A DNA stretch of 64,000 bases from Pseudomonas asplenii. GTDB lineage: Bacteria > Pseudomonadota > Gammaproteobacteria > Pseudomonadales > Pseudomonadaceae. Below the pieces are notes generated by a model that was given only the letters and a program-made list of their open reading frames with translations, had not been told where the DNA came from and did not search any database. Position numbers and translations under genes: made by a program. The first letter of the stretch is position 1; each line of letters begins with the position of its first letter. Below, in pieces: positions 1-7,459 of this stretch. The DNA lies in contig NZ_JSYZ01000006.1 in assembly GCF_001293465.1 (NCBI RefSeq), forward strand, positions 115,570 through 179,569, read 5' to 3'.

Positions 1-115
1 CCGGCGTCCCGGTTTATCCGCGAAGAGGGCCCCAAGCCCAGCACCGGCTCATTCGCAGGGCCAGCGCAAGACATCCCTCGCTACAAACTCTGCAAGCAGA
101 ATCCTCTCCAACTCT

Positions 116-121
116 TATAAT
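116..121 (+). promoter_or_regulatory. Candidate -10 box for the dedA-like gene
   Basis: A perfect TATAAT lies about 107 bases before the dedA start codon. No convincing -35 box is visible at 17 bases upstream, so the promoter call rests on the -10 alone. Confidence 0.45.
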
Positions 122-147
122 CCCGATTTCAAATCAATGTACGAAAA

Positions 148-172
148 AACTACATTCGATGTAGTTAACTAC
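148..172. promoter_or_regulatory. Two overlapping palindromes in the dedA leader
   Basis: AACTACAT (148-155) and ATGTAGTT (159-166) form an inverted repeat around TCG. The second arm also belongs to the perfect palindrome GTAGTTAACTAC (161-172). The result is three alternating ACTAC/GTAGT half-sites just downstream of the expected transcription start. This could be a repressor operator or an RNA hairpin in the leader; the binding protein is unknown. Confidence 0.45.
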
Positions 173-227
173 GTGTCCATTTTTTGCGCAGGTCTGCCGA
201 TTCAGACCGTCAACACAGGTGCCACCC

Positions 228-881
228 ATGGATTTCAACCCGCTGGACCTAATCCTGCATCTCGATGTGTACCTCGACATGCTGGTGAACAATTACGGGC
301 CATGGATCTACGCCATCCTGTTTCTGGTGATCTTCTGCGAAACCGGCCTGGTGGTGATGCCCTTCCTGCCGGGCGACTCGCTGCTGTTCATCGCCGGTGC
401 CGTCGCTGCCGGCGGCGGCATGGACCCGGTGTTGCTGGGCGGGCTGCTGATGCTGGCGGCAATCCTCGGTGACAGCACCAACTACATCATTGGCCGCACG
501 GCGGGCGAAAAGCTTTTCAGCAACCCGAACTCGAAGATCTTCCGCCGCGACTACCTGCACAAGACCCACGACTTCTACGATCGCCATGGCGGCAAGACCG
601 TGACCCTGGCGCGCTTCCTGCCGATCCTGCGGACCTTCGCCCCCTTCGTCGCCGGCGTTGGCAAGATGCCCTATGCGCGGTTCTTCGCCTTCAGCGTGCT
701 GGGCACCGTGCTCTGGGTCGGCGGCCTGGTGACCCTCGGCTACTTCTTCGGCAACGTGCCGTTCATCAAGAAGAACCTGTCGCTGCTGGTGGTCTTCATC
801 ATCCTGCTGTCGCTGGTGCCGATGATCATCGGCGTGCTGCGCAGCCGTTTTGGCGGTGCTTCCAAGGCCGAGACCCACTGA
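228..881 (+). CDS. DedA-family inner-membrane protein
   Basis: This 217-residue protein belongs to the DedA/SNARE-associated (VTT) family, polytopic membrane proteins implicated in envelope homeostasis and lipid-carrier flipping. Hydrophobic stretches lie near residues 24-46, 50-82, 151-175 and 183-204. The family signature RF-x4-RT-x3-P-x3-G is seen at 129-143. The ATG at 228 is preferred over an in-frame GTG at 219, which would add only three residues. The mtfA-like gene starts four bases after its stop, so the two are probably co-transcribed. The exact substrate cannot be read from the sequence. Confidence 0.88.
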   Translation: MDFNPLDLILHLDVYLDMLVNNYGPWIYAILFLVIFCETGLVVMPFLPGDSLLFIAGAVAAGGGMDPVLLGGLLMLAAILGDSTNYIIGRTAGEKLFSNPNSKIFRRDYLHKTHDFYDRHGGKTVTLARFLPILRTFAPFVAGVGKMPYARFFAFSVLGTVLWVGGLVTLGYFFGNVPFIKKNLSLLVVFIILLSLVPMIIGVLRSRFGGASKAETH

Positions 882-885
882 AACC

Positions 886-1698
886 GTGTGGTCGCTGAGT
901 GCCTGGCGCCGCCGCCGAACCCTCGCCCGCCATCCCGTTGCCCGTGAAACCTGGCAGCGGGTCCGTGAGCACCTGAGTTTTCTCGACGGTCTGAGCGAGG
1001 CCGAGGACCGCTGGCTGCTGGAGCACAGCGTGCTGTTCCTCGCCGACAAGCACCTGAGCGCCCTGCCGGGGGTCGAGCTGGATCAGTACAGTCGGCTGCT
1101 GCTGGCGGCCCAGGCACAGTTGCCGCTGCTGCATCTGGGCGATCTGGCGTGGTATTCGGGTTTCCATGAAATCGTGTTGTACCCGGACGATTTCCTGAGC
1201 CCGCAACGTCATCGCGATGCCAGCGGGGTCGAACACGAGTGGGATGCCGAACACAGCGGCGAGGCCTGGCACCGTGGCCCGGTCATCCTGGCCTGGCCCG
1301 GCGTGCTCGCCAGTGGCGCCTGGGAAGGCTACAACCTGGTGATCCACGAACTGGCGCACAAGCTCGACATGCTCAACGGCGACGCCAACGGCCTGCCGCC
1401 GTTGCACAGCGACATGCGGGTCGGCGACTGGGCCCAGGCCATGCAACACGCCTACGACGACCTCAACCGCCAGCTGGACCGCGACCCCGACGCCGAGACC
1501 GCCATCGACCCCTATGCCGCCGAGAACCCGGCGGAATTCTTCGCGGTGACCAGCGAATACTTCTTCAGCGCCCCGGATCTGCTGGACGCGGCCTACCCAC
1601 GGGTCTACGAGCAACTGCGCGCGTTCTACCGCCAGGACCCGCTGGCGCGGCTGCGGCACCTGCAGGCGCACGACCCGCGCTACCAGCCTGCCCCCTGA
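886..1698 (+). CDS. mtfA: MtfA-like zinc-dependent peptidase (M90 family)
   Basis: This 270-residue protein has the zinc-peptidase motif HELAH at residues 154-158, followed by a conserved glutamate-rich segment (ENPAEFF) that in MtfA proteins supplies the third metal ligand. In Escherichia coli MtfA binds the repressor Mlc and has aminopeptidase activity. No signal peptide is visible, so it should be cytoplasmic. The GTG at 886, four bases after the dedA stop, is preferred: it gives an N-terminus that begins with the arginine-rich WRRRR segment typical of the family. A longer TTG start at 850 overlaps dedA and is less likely. Function as a partner of Mlc is inferred from the family only. Confidence 0.85.
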   Translation: MWSLSAWRRRRTLARHPVARETWQRVREHLSFLDGLSEAEDRWLLEHSVLFLADKHLSALPGVELDQYSRLLLAAQAQLPLLHLGDLAWYSGFHEIVLYPDDFLSPQRHRDASGVEHEWDAEHSGEAWHRGPVILAWPGVLASGAWEGYNLVIHELAHKLDMLNGDANGLPPLHSDMRVGDWAQAMQHAYDDLNRQLDRDPDAETAIDPYAAENPAEFFAVTSEYFFSAPDLLDAAYPRVYEQLRAFYRQDPLARLRHLQAHDPRYQPAP

Positions 1699-1804
1699 TC
1701 CGGGGGCGATGGGGTTCGCCAACAGCCCCAGAAGTCCCGGACAACTCATGCACCGGCCGCGCCCACACGTCCTGCAACACGTGGCATCCACCCCGGAATG
1801 TGCC

Positions 1805-1810
1805 TATAAT
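1805..1810 (+). promoter_or_regulatory. Candidate -10 box of the ppa promoter
   Basis: A perfect TATAAT precedes ppa by 60 bases. The hexamer 17 bases upstream, TGGCAT, is a poor -35. The 172-base gap after mtfA and this box suggest that ppa has its own promoter. Confidence 0.45.
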
Positions 1811-1870
1811 CGCCGCCACTTTTTGGTCAATCCAACCAGGTTTCTGGTCAACTAACGGGGGCATCGCCCA

Positions 1871-2398
1871 ATGAGCTACAGCAAGATCCCGGCTGGCAAA
1901 GACCTGCCGAACGACATCTACGTCGCGATCGAAATCCCGGCCAACCACGCGCCGATCAAATACGAAATCGACAAAGACAGCGACTGCCTGTTCGTTGACC
2001 GTTTCATGGCCACCCCGATGTTCTACCCGGCCAACTACGGTTTCATCCCCAACACCCTGGCCGACGACGGTGATCCGCTCGACGTGCTGGTCGTGACCCC
2101 TTACCCGGTCGCTCCAGGCTCGGTGATCCGTGCCCGTCCGGTCGGCATCCTGCACATGACCGACGACGGCGGTGGCGATGCCAAGGTGATCGCGGTTCCT
2201 CACGACAAGCTGTCCCAGCTGTACGTCGACGTGAAGGAATACACCGACCTGCCAGCCCTGCTGCTGGAGCAGATCAAGCACTTCTTCGAGAACTACAAGG
2301 ATCTCGAGAAAGGCAAGTGGGTCAAGATCGAAGGCTGGGGCAACGCTGACGCCGCCCGCGCCGAAATCAGCAAGTCGGTTGCCGCCTACAAGGGCTGA
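1871..2398 (+). CDS. ppa: Inorganic pyrophosphatase
   Basis: A family I soluble inorganic pyrophosphatase of 175 residues, the usual bacterial length. It hydrolyses pyrophosphate to two phosphates in the cytoplasm, pulling biosynthetic reactions forward. The metal-binding signature D-x-D-P-x-D is seen at Asp66, Asp68 and Asp71, and the lysine- and glutamate-rich N-terminus (K30, E32) matches the active-site set. A GGGGGC stretch shortly before the ATG may serve as ribosome binding site. An intrinsic terminator follows 28 bases after the stop, so it is a monocistronic unit. Confidence 0.97.
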   Translation: MSYSKIPAGKDLPNDIYVAIEIPANHAPIKYEIDKDSDCLFVDRFMATPMFYPANYGFIPNTLADDGDPLDVLVVTPYPVAPGSVIRARPVGILHMTDDGGGDAKVIAVPHDKLSQLYVDVKEYTDLPALLLEQIKHFFENYKDLEKGKWVKIEGWGNADAARAEISKSVAAYKG

Positions 2399-2426
2399 TT
2401 CGCACCGACAGCGCACGCTGATGAAG

Positions 2427-2451
2427 AACCCCGGTCCGCCGGGGTTTTTTT
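2427..2451 (+). terminator. Rho-independent terminator of ppa
   Basis: AACCCCGG (2427-2434) pairs with CCGGGGTT (2439-2446) around a TCCG loop, and the stem runs into an uninterrupted T tract ending at 2451. Confidence 0.93.
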
Positions 2452-2479
2452 ATGCCCGTTTACCCCGGGACAAACAAGG

Positions 2480-2495
2480 CGTTTAATGAATAAAC
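2480..2495. promoter_or_regulatory. Upstream GTTTA/TAAAC inverted repeat (possible operator)
   Basis: CGTTTA (2480-2485) and TAAAC (2491-2495) are separated by five bases. The same half-site recurs at 2585-2598, closer to the S24-type regulator gene. CI-like repressors usually bind such repeated palindromes at their own promoter. The assignment is by analogy. Confidence 0.4.
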
Positions 2496-2584
2496 AGCGC
2501 GAAACGGGCGTCCACACGCAAGAGTAGGAATAGTCAACGAAATCAATCACGTTGTGTGCTTTTGCCGGCTATTTTTGAACATCT

Positions 2585-2598
2585 CGTTTATTTAAACG
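2585..2598. promoter_or_regulatory. Downstream CGTTTA/TAAACG inverted repeat (possible operator)
   Basis: CGTTTA (2585-2590) and TAAACG (2593-2598) face each other across TT, 29 bases before the regulator start. It shares its half-site with the repeat at 2480-2495, and a further TAAAC occurs about 20 bases downstream. Confidence 0.45.
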
Positions 2599-2627
2599 GG
2601 TGTAGCACGCCAGTAAACTCTGTGTTC

Positions 2628-3386
2628 ATGAATACATCAGGCGATCGCTTAAGAGCGCTCCTGCGGGAGTGCCATCTTTCCGCTTCGGACTTCGCTGCCA
2701 ACCGGCAGGTGACGCCGCAGCACGTCAATAACTGGTTCAAGCGTGGCATCCCCATGGCCCGCATGGATGAGATAGCGGAGTTGTTGTGCGTCAACAGCCG
2801 TTGGCTACGAACGGGCGAGGGTCCGAAGCATCCGGGTGCTTCTGCCGCCGAGGCAGAGGCCGACGCCCTGCGGCCACGGGCCGGCGAACAGGAGCCCTAC
2901 TCGGCCCGTGACGACCTGGCCGCCAGCGAGCGCAACGACGTACAGGTTCCGCTCTACAAGGAAACGCCTACGGCCCCCGGCTCCAAGCAGACTCAGGTCA
3001 GCGCCATCCCCGGGCGCAAGGTACGCCTGCCGTACCGGATCCTGCAGGCCATGGGCGTCGACCCGGACAAGGCCATCTGCGCACCGATGATCGGTAATGC
3101 CATGGCCGAGAAGATCGAGGACGGCTCCACCATCGCCATCGACCGCAGCCTGACCCAGGTGGTGGACGGCGAAATCTATGCCCTGGAACACGACGGCATG
3201 CTCCGGGTGAAATACGTCTACCGCCTGCCGGCAGGCGCGTTGCGGCTGCGCAGCCACAACAGCGACGAATATCCCGACGAGATCTTCAGCGCCGAAGAGA
3301 TCGAGCGCCAGGGCATTCGGATCCTCGGTTGGGTGTTCTGGTGGTCGACCTTGAACAAGCGCCGCCCGCCGGTGCCCTGCAAATAG
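2628..3386 (+). CDS. CI-like HTH regulator with S24 domain lacking the catalytic serine
   Basis: This 252-residue protein has an N-terminal Cro/CI-type helix-turn-helix (about residues 5-62), a linker rich in Ala, Glu and Pro, and a C-terminal LexA/CI S24 domain (about 130-245). In LexA and CI the self-cleavage serine lies in a G-x-S-M motif and the lysine about 37-40 residues later. Here the first motif reads GNAM, with Ala158 in place of serine, while the lysine is kept (Lys195 in RVKYV). Known Ser-to-Ala mutants of this family bind DNA but do not cleave themselves. It is therefore probably a constitutive regulator or one released by another signal. The ATG at 2628 fits the HTH start. No phage genes lie nearby. 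Confidence 0.85.
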   Translation: MNTSGDRLRALLRECHLSASDFAANRQVTPQHVNNWFKRGIPMARMDEIAELLCVNSRWLRTGEGPKHPGASAAEAEADALRPRAGEQEPYSARDDLAASERNDVQVPLYKETPTAPGSKQTQVSAIPGRKVRLPYRILQAMGVDPDKAICAPMIGNAMAEKIEDGSTIAIDRSLTQVVDGEIYALEHDGMLRVKYVYRLPAGALRLRSHNSDEYPDEIFSAEEIERQGIRILGWVFWWSTLNKRRPPVPCK

Positions 3387-3517
3387 CGTCGAAATGTGGA
3401 TTTATCTGAAAACGATCGCTCTGCATGGCGGTTTTCGCTGGGCATATGTCGCAAATGTGGGTATCCTGCGCCGCACATTCTGGCAGCGTCCCCCGAAAGC
3501 GGGTCAGCCTGCCACCC

Positions 3518-3651
3518 ACCCTGTGCGAGACTACCGCGCAGGGTCTCCCGACCAGACATTGCCTTTGCGCATGTACCTTTTGAAGGCGGGCGAGGCTTAC
3601 CAAAAATAAGCCAAATCCGTCCCCGAGAAGCCGGCCACAAGCCGGCTTTTT
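3518..3651 (+). ncRNA. Candidate small RNA or 3' UTR with terminal hairpin
   Basis: Three stem-loops follow each other on the plus strand. ACCCTGTGCG (3518-3527) pairs with CGCGCAGGGT (3535-3544) with one G-U pair. GGCTTA (3594-3599) pairs with TAAGCC (3607-3612) around an A-rich loop. The last, 3628-3648, is an intrinsic terminator with a U tail. The arrangement resembles a bacterial small RNA, but it could also be the processed 3' end of the regulator mRNA. The 5' end is not determined and no known family was recognised. Confidence 0.4.
3628..3651 (+). terminator. Rho-independent terminator
   Basis: AAGCCGGC (3628-3635) pairs with GCCGGCTT (3641-3648) around CACAA and is followed by T residues to 3651. 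Confidence 0.88.
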
Positions 3652-3896
3652 AATGCCCGGCATTTATCCGCCATACTCGACGTGCGAGGCCCGGCTGCGC
3701 CGTTGATCGCCTCTCATTCGCTAAACCAGCCAAAAGCCCCGCCGCCCCCTCCAGAACTCGCCCACCCAGCCGAAATAAAGGCTACAGCCGGCAAAGATCG
3801 GCCTGCGGGCGCCTGAACCTCGCAATCATGCATGCGCGAGGCCGCCTTCAAGCAGAGGGAGCTGTATCGACCACGGCCATAGAGGCTCTCGTGATA

Positions 3897-5843
3897 ATGA
3901 CTGGCCTATTCAAGAAGCTTCGAAAACTCGTCACCCCACCCCTGGATAACCCAAGGCTGCTCAAGGCCCAGTACATCGCGCTGGCTCGTCAGTTGCCGCT
4001 GATGTATTTCATCCTGATCGTGAACACCTGGGCGCTGGTCATGACCCACCTGGACAATGCGCCAGACTGGCTGGCCTTCTACATCCCGGTGGCCATGACC
4101 CTGATCTGCGGCATCCGCGGCGCCAGCTGGTGGCGCATGCGCCATCATCCGCCGGCACCGGAGCTGATCGCCCGCGCGCTGGTACGGACCAACCTGCTGG
4201 CACCACCGATTGCCACGGCCTTTACCTTCTGGTCACTGGCCCTGTTCCCCTATGGCGATATCTATGCCCAATCCCACGTCGCCTTCTACATGGCGATCAC
4301 CGTCATCGGCGTGATCTTCAGCATGATGCACCTGCGCCCGGCCGCGCAAAGCACGGCGCTGATCGTCAACGTGGTGTTCGTGGTGTTCTTCTCCAGCATG
4401 GGCAACACCGCCTTCACGGCCACCGCGCTGAACGTGCTGCTGGTGTCCATGACCATGCTGGTGATCCTCAACAACCACTACCGCGCCTTCACCCGGCTGG
4501 TCGACGCCCAGGCCAAGGCCGAGCAGTTGAGTGACGAAAACCTCAAGCTGGCGAACGAGGACAGCCTGACCGGGCTGCCCAACCGCCGGCAGTTCTTCAG
4601 CACCCTGGACCGCGAGATGGCCAACGCCGAGGCCAATGGTTCACGGCTGGCGGTGGGTATCATCGACCTCGACGGCTTCAAGCCGGTCAACGACCAGTTC
4701 GGCCACAGCGTCGGCGACCGCCTGCTGGCCCAGGTCGGCCAGCGCCTGAACGGCCTGCTGGAAGACGGCATGCACCTGGCGCGCCTGGGCGGTGACGAGT
4801 TCGCGCTGATCCTGGCCAACGACGCCGATGACCAGGCCCTGGCCGCCTTCGGCCAGCGGGTCTGCGAGGCCCTGGCCACGCCGTTCCTGCTCACCGACCT
4901 GCCGGTGCAGATCGGCGGCTCCCTGGGCATGGCGACTTTCCCGGACATGGCGACCAATGCCATCGAGGCGTTCGAGTACGCCGACTACGCGCTCTATCAC
5001 AGCAAACGCACCAACCGCGGTGCGCTGTCGATGTTCACCGCCTGCCACCACCAGCAACTGCTGCACGAAGGCGTGACGGAGCAGGCCCTGCGCCGGGCGG
5101 ACATCGAGCAGGAATTCCACCTGGTGTTCCAGCCGGTGATCGACCTGCGCACTCAACGCACCGTGTCCTTCGAGGCCCTGGCGCGCTGGCAGAGCCCCAA
5201 GCTGGGCGATGTCTCGCCCTACCGGTTCATCCCGGTGGCCGAGCGGATCGGCCTGATCAACCGCCTGACCCCGCCCCTGCTGCGCAAGGCGCTGGCAACC
5301 GCCAACGGCTGGCCGGCCGACATTCGCCTGTCGTTCAACCTCTCGGCCCACGACTGCGCGTCGGACGAAGTGGCGCAGCAGATCGTCGAAGTGATCGTGG
5401 CGAGCGGTTTCGATCCCCGGCGACTGGACCTGGAAATCACCGAGACGGCGACCATGCAGGACATCGTCCAGGTGCAGCGCACCATCGACGGCTTCCGCCG
5501 GCTGGGTTGCGGCATTTCCCTCGACGACTTCGGCACCGGCTACTCCAGCCTCAGCCAGTTGCACTCGCTGGCCTTCACCAAGATCAAGATCGATCGCAGC
5601 TTCGTCACCGGCTTGCATGAAAAGCCGGCCAGCTACAAGATCGTCAAATCGCTGGTGGCGCTGAGCCTGGACATGCAGCTCGATTGCATTGTCGAAGGCG
5701 TGGAAACCCAGCCTGAACTGGATGCCCTGGCCAGCCTGGGCTGCTCGCTGGTACAGGGTTACTACTATTCCAGACCGATGTCGCCGGCATCGGTCGAGGC
5801 CTGGCTCGACCAGGAAAATACGACGGAACGTGCACAGTGCTGA
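3897..5843 (+). CDS. Membrane GGDEF-EAL cyclic-di-GMP protein
   Basis: This 648-residue protein has an N-terminal multi-pass membrane region (about residues 20-195), a short linker helix, a GGDEF domain and an EAL domain. GGDEF is intact at 298-302, so cyclase activity is possible. The RxxD inhibitory site expected just before it is absent. The EAL domain keeps EAL (426-428), NLS, DDFGTGYSS (543-551) and EGVET (about 600), the residues needed for cyclic-di-GMP hydrolysis. Both activities are therefore plausible. The ATG at 3897 is preceded by AGAGG; a longer frame from 3828 adds an unlikely leader. Its last codons overlap the start of the leucine-rich-repeat gene, implying translational coupling. 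Confidence 0.92.
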   Translation: MTGLFKKLRKLVTPPLDNPRLLKAQYIALARQLPLMYFILIVNTWALVMTHLDNAPDWLAFYIPVAMTLICGIRGASWWRMRHHPPAPELIARALVRTNLLAPPIATAFTFWSLALFPYGDIYAQSHVAFYMAITVIGVIFSMMHLRPAAQSTALIVNVVFVVFFSSMGNTAFTATALNVLLVSMTMLVILNNHYRAFTRLVDAQAKAEQLSDENLKLANEDSLTGLPNRRQFFSTLDREMANAEANGSRLAVGIIDLDGFKPVNDQFGHSVGDRLLAQVGQRLNGLLEDGMHLARLGGDEFALILANDADDQALAAFGQRVCEALATPFLLTDLPVQIGGSLGMATFPDMATNAIEAFEYADYALYHSKRTNRGALSMFTACHHQQLLHEGVTEQALRRADIEQEFHLVFQPVIDLRTQRTVSFEALARWQSPKLGDVSPYRFIPVAERIGLINRLTPPLLRKALATANGWPADIRLSFNLSAHDCASDEVAQQIVEVIVASGFDPRRLDLEITETATMQDIVQVQRTIDGFRRLGCGISLDDFGTGYSSLSQLHSLAFTKIKIDRSFVTGLHEKPASYKIVKSLVALSLDMQLDCIVEGVETQPELDALASLGCSLVQGYYYSRPMSPASVEAWLDQENTTERAQC

Positions 5844-7321
5844 ATCCCGACCGCAGGACCCTGATCGACCGGCTTGCCGCCGCCCCCGACGATGTTGCGG
5901 TACGCGCCGCGCTCTATCGCGACCTGCTCGACACCGCCGATGTGGCCCTGGATGGCTTGCGGCTCGCCGCCGGCCTGGGCGATCCGGCCGCCCTGACGGT
6001 GATTGCCGGGTTGCACGCCAAACCGCATGCCAACCGGCCCAGGGCCTGGCTGCCGCAGCTGCGCGGGCTGCCGGTCGACCGCCTGGAACTGAGCGATGCC
6101 GAACCGGACTGGCTGGATGCCCTGGCCGGACTGCCACTGCGCACGCTGGTGCTCGACGGCCCGAACTTCAGCTGCGACCAGGAGCTCTGGCGCCGCCTGC
6201 CCGCCCTGGCCCTGGAGACGCTGGAGATCAGCGGCTTTTCCCGCTCGGACAACGAGACCTGCCTACCGTCAGTCGAGCGGTTGCGCCGGCTGAAACTGCA
6301 AACCTACGGTGATGACTTCGACGACGCGTTCCTCCGGCAACTCGGCGACAGTGCGCTGCAGGAACTGTCGCTGAACCGTTGCGATGAGATCACCGACGAC
6401 GGTCTGCTCGCGCTATCGCGCTTGCCGTTGCGCTCCCTGGAACTGGAGCGCATCGAACACCTCACTTCCCGCGGCATGGCCCATCTGTCCAGACACCCAC
6501 TCGAACATCTGTCCCTCGGCTGGGGCCGTCTCGCCATACTCGAGGACGCCAGTTGGCTGCGCAGCCTGACGGCCTTGCGCTCGTTGAGCCTCGACTACTG
6601 CTATGCGAACGAGGCCACCCTGCAGGCGATTCGCGATCTGCCGATCGAGCGGCTGTCACTGCAGTGCGCTTATATCAGCGATGAGGACCTTGCCGAACTG
6701 GAAGGCATGCCGCTCGCCGATCTGGATCTGAAGGCATCCCAGGTGATGATCGAGCGGCTGGACACACTGCACGCCTTCCCGCTCAAGCGGCTGGGGCTCT
6801 GCGATGTGCAGGGCATCGATGCGGACACCCTGGGCGACTTGCGTGGCCTGGCGTTGGAGTCGCTGGACCTTTCCCTGAACGAGGTCACCCGCAAGGAGCT
6901 GAAACAACTGGCGGGCCTGCCGCTGAAAAGGCTGAAGCTCAACTTCTGCAATGGCGTGGACGGCAAGGCGCTGCGGACGCTGGCCGAACTGGGCCTGCCG
7001 CTGGAAGCACTGGAGATCGGCGGTCTGGACCTGCGCGACGCCGACCTCGCCTGCCTGCGCGACCTGCCCCTGAAGCACCTCGACCTGTATGACAGCCCCT
7101 GGCTCACGGATGCCGGCGTCGCCCATCTTGCCCGCCTGCCGTTACGCAGCCTGACGCTCACGGCAAGCCCGGGGGAGTCGCGGATCACCTCGGCCGTGAT
7201 ACCTGCGCTGGAGCAATTGCCGCTGCAAGAATTGTCGTTGCAGAACTGCTCCGGGATCGATGCCGACGGTTGGGATCGTCTGGCCAGGCTGCCGGTGCGC
7301 GTCATCGGACCTGGCATCTGA
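5837..7321 (+). CDS. Leucine-rich-repeat protein
   Basis: A 494-residue protein whose first 30-60 residues resemble the short repeat-companion domain (TIGR02996-like: LIDRLAAAPDD, then ALYRDLLD) found before repeat arrays in diverse bacteria. The rest is made of about 24-residue leucine-rich units in which L-x-L-x-L strands alternate with helices, the pattern of ribonuclease-inhibitor-like repeats. No signal peptide or membrane segment is seen, so it is probably cytoplasmic and a protein-binding scaffold. The GTG start overlaps the stop of the GGDEF-EAL gene by seven bases, which suggests the two proteins are made together. A physical link is inference. Confidence 0.8.
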   Translation: MLNPDRRTLIDRLAAAPDDVAVRAALYRDLLDTADVALDGLRLAAGLGDPAALTVIAGLHAKPHANRPRAWLPQLRGLPVDRLELSDAEPDWLDALAGLPLRTLVLDGPNFSCDQELWRRLPALALETLEISGFSRSDNETCLPSVERLRRLKLQTYGDDFDDAFLRQLGDSALQELSLNRCDEITDDGLLALSRLPLRSLELERIEHLTSRGMAHLSRHPLEHLSLGWGRLAILEDASWLRSLTALRSLSLDYCYANEATLQAIRDLPIERLSLQCAYISDEDLAELEGMPLADLDLKASQVMIERLDTLHAFPLKRLGLCDVQGIDADTLGDLRGLALESLDLSLNEVTRKELKQLAGLPLKRLKLNFCNGVDGKALRTLAELGLPLEALEIGGLDLRDADLACLRDLPLKHLDLYDSPWLTDAGVAHLARLPLRSLTLTASPGESRITSAVIPALEQLPLQELSLQNCSGIDADGWDRLARLPVRVIGPGI

Positions 7322-7459
7322 AGCTGCGCCAGTCTCCAGCAGGCGCCGCAAGGGAGTGCGGTCAACCACGCAGCAACTGAGGTACAGTTGCCGTCCTTTA
7401 GCCATACCCTTGCGCCTGCCGTGAGACCCTCTGCGCGCCAGGTAAAGGAGCTTCAGCGC

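Larger units (their letters stand above)
3387..3896. other. Intergenic region with hairpins, no protein gene seen
   Basis: Between the S24 regulator and the GGDEF-EAL gene lie 510 bases without a credible coding region. The first half holds several hairpins and an intrinsic terminator, described as a candidate RNA. Nothing recognisable is seen at 3652-3896 apart from an AGAGG 11 bases before the next start codon. Confidence 0.6.

Noticed and set aside
2628..3386. CI-like repressor as evidence of a prophage
   Set aside because: No integrase, structural or lysis genes lie around it, and it is surrounded by conserved Pseudomonas genes.
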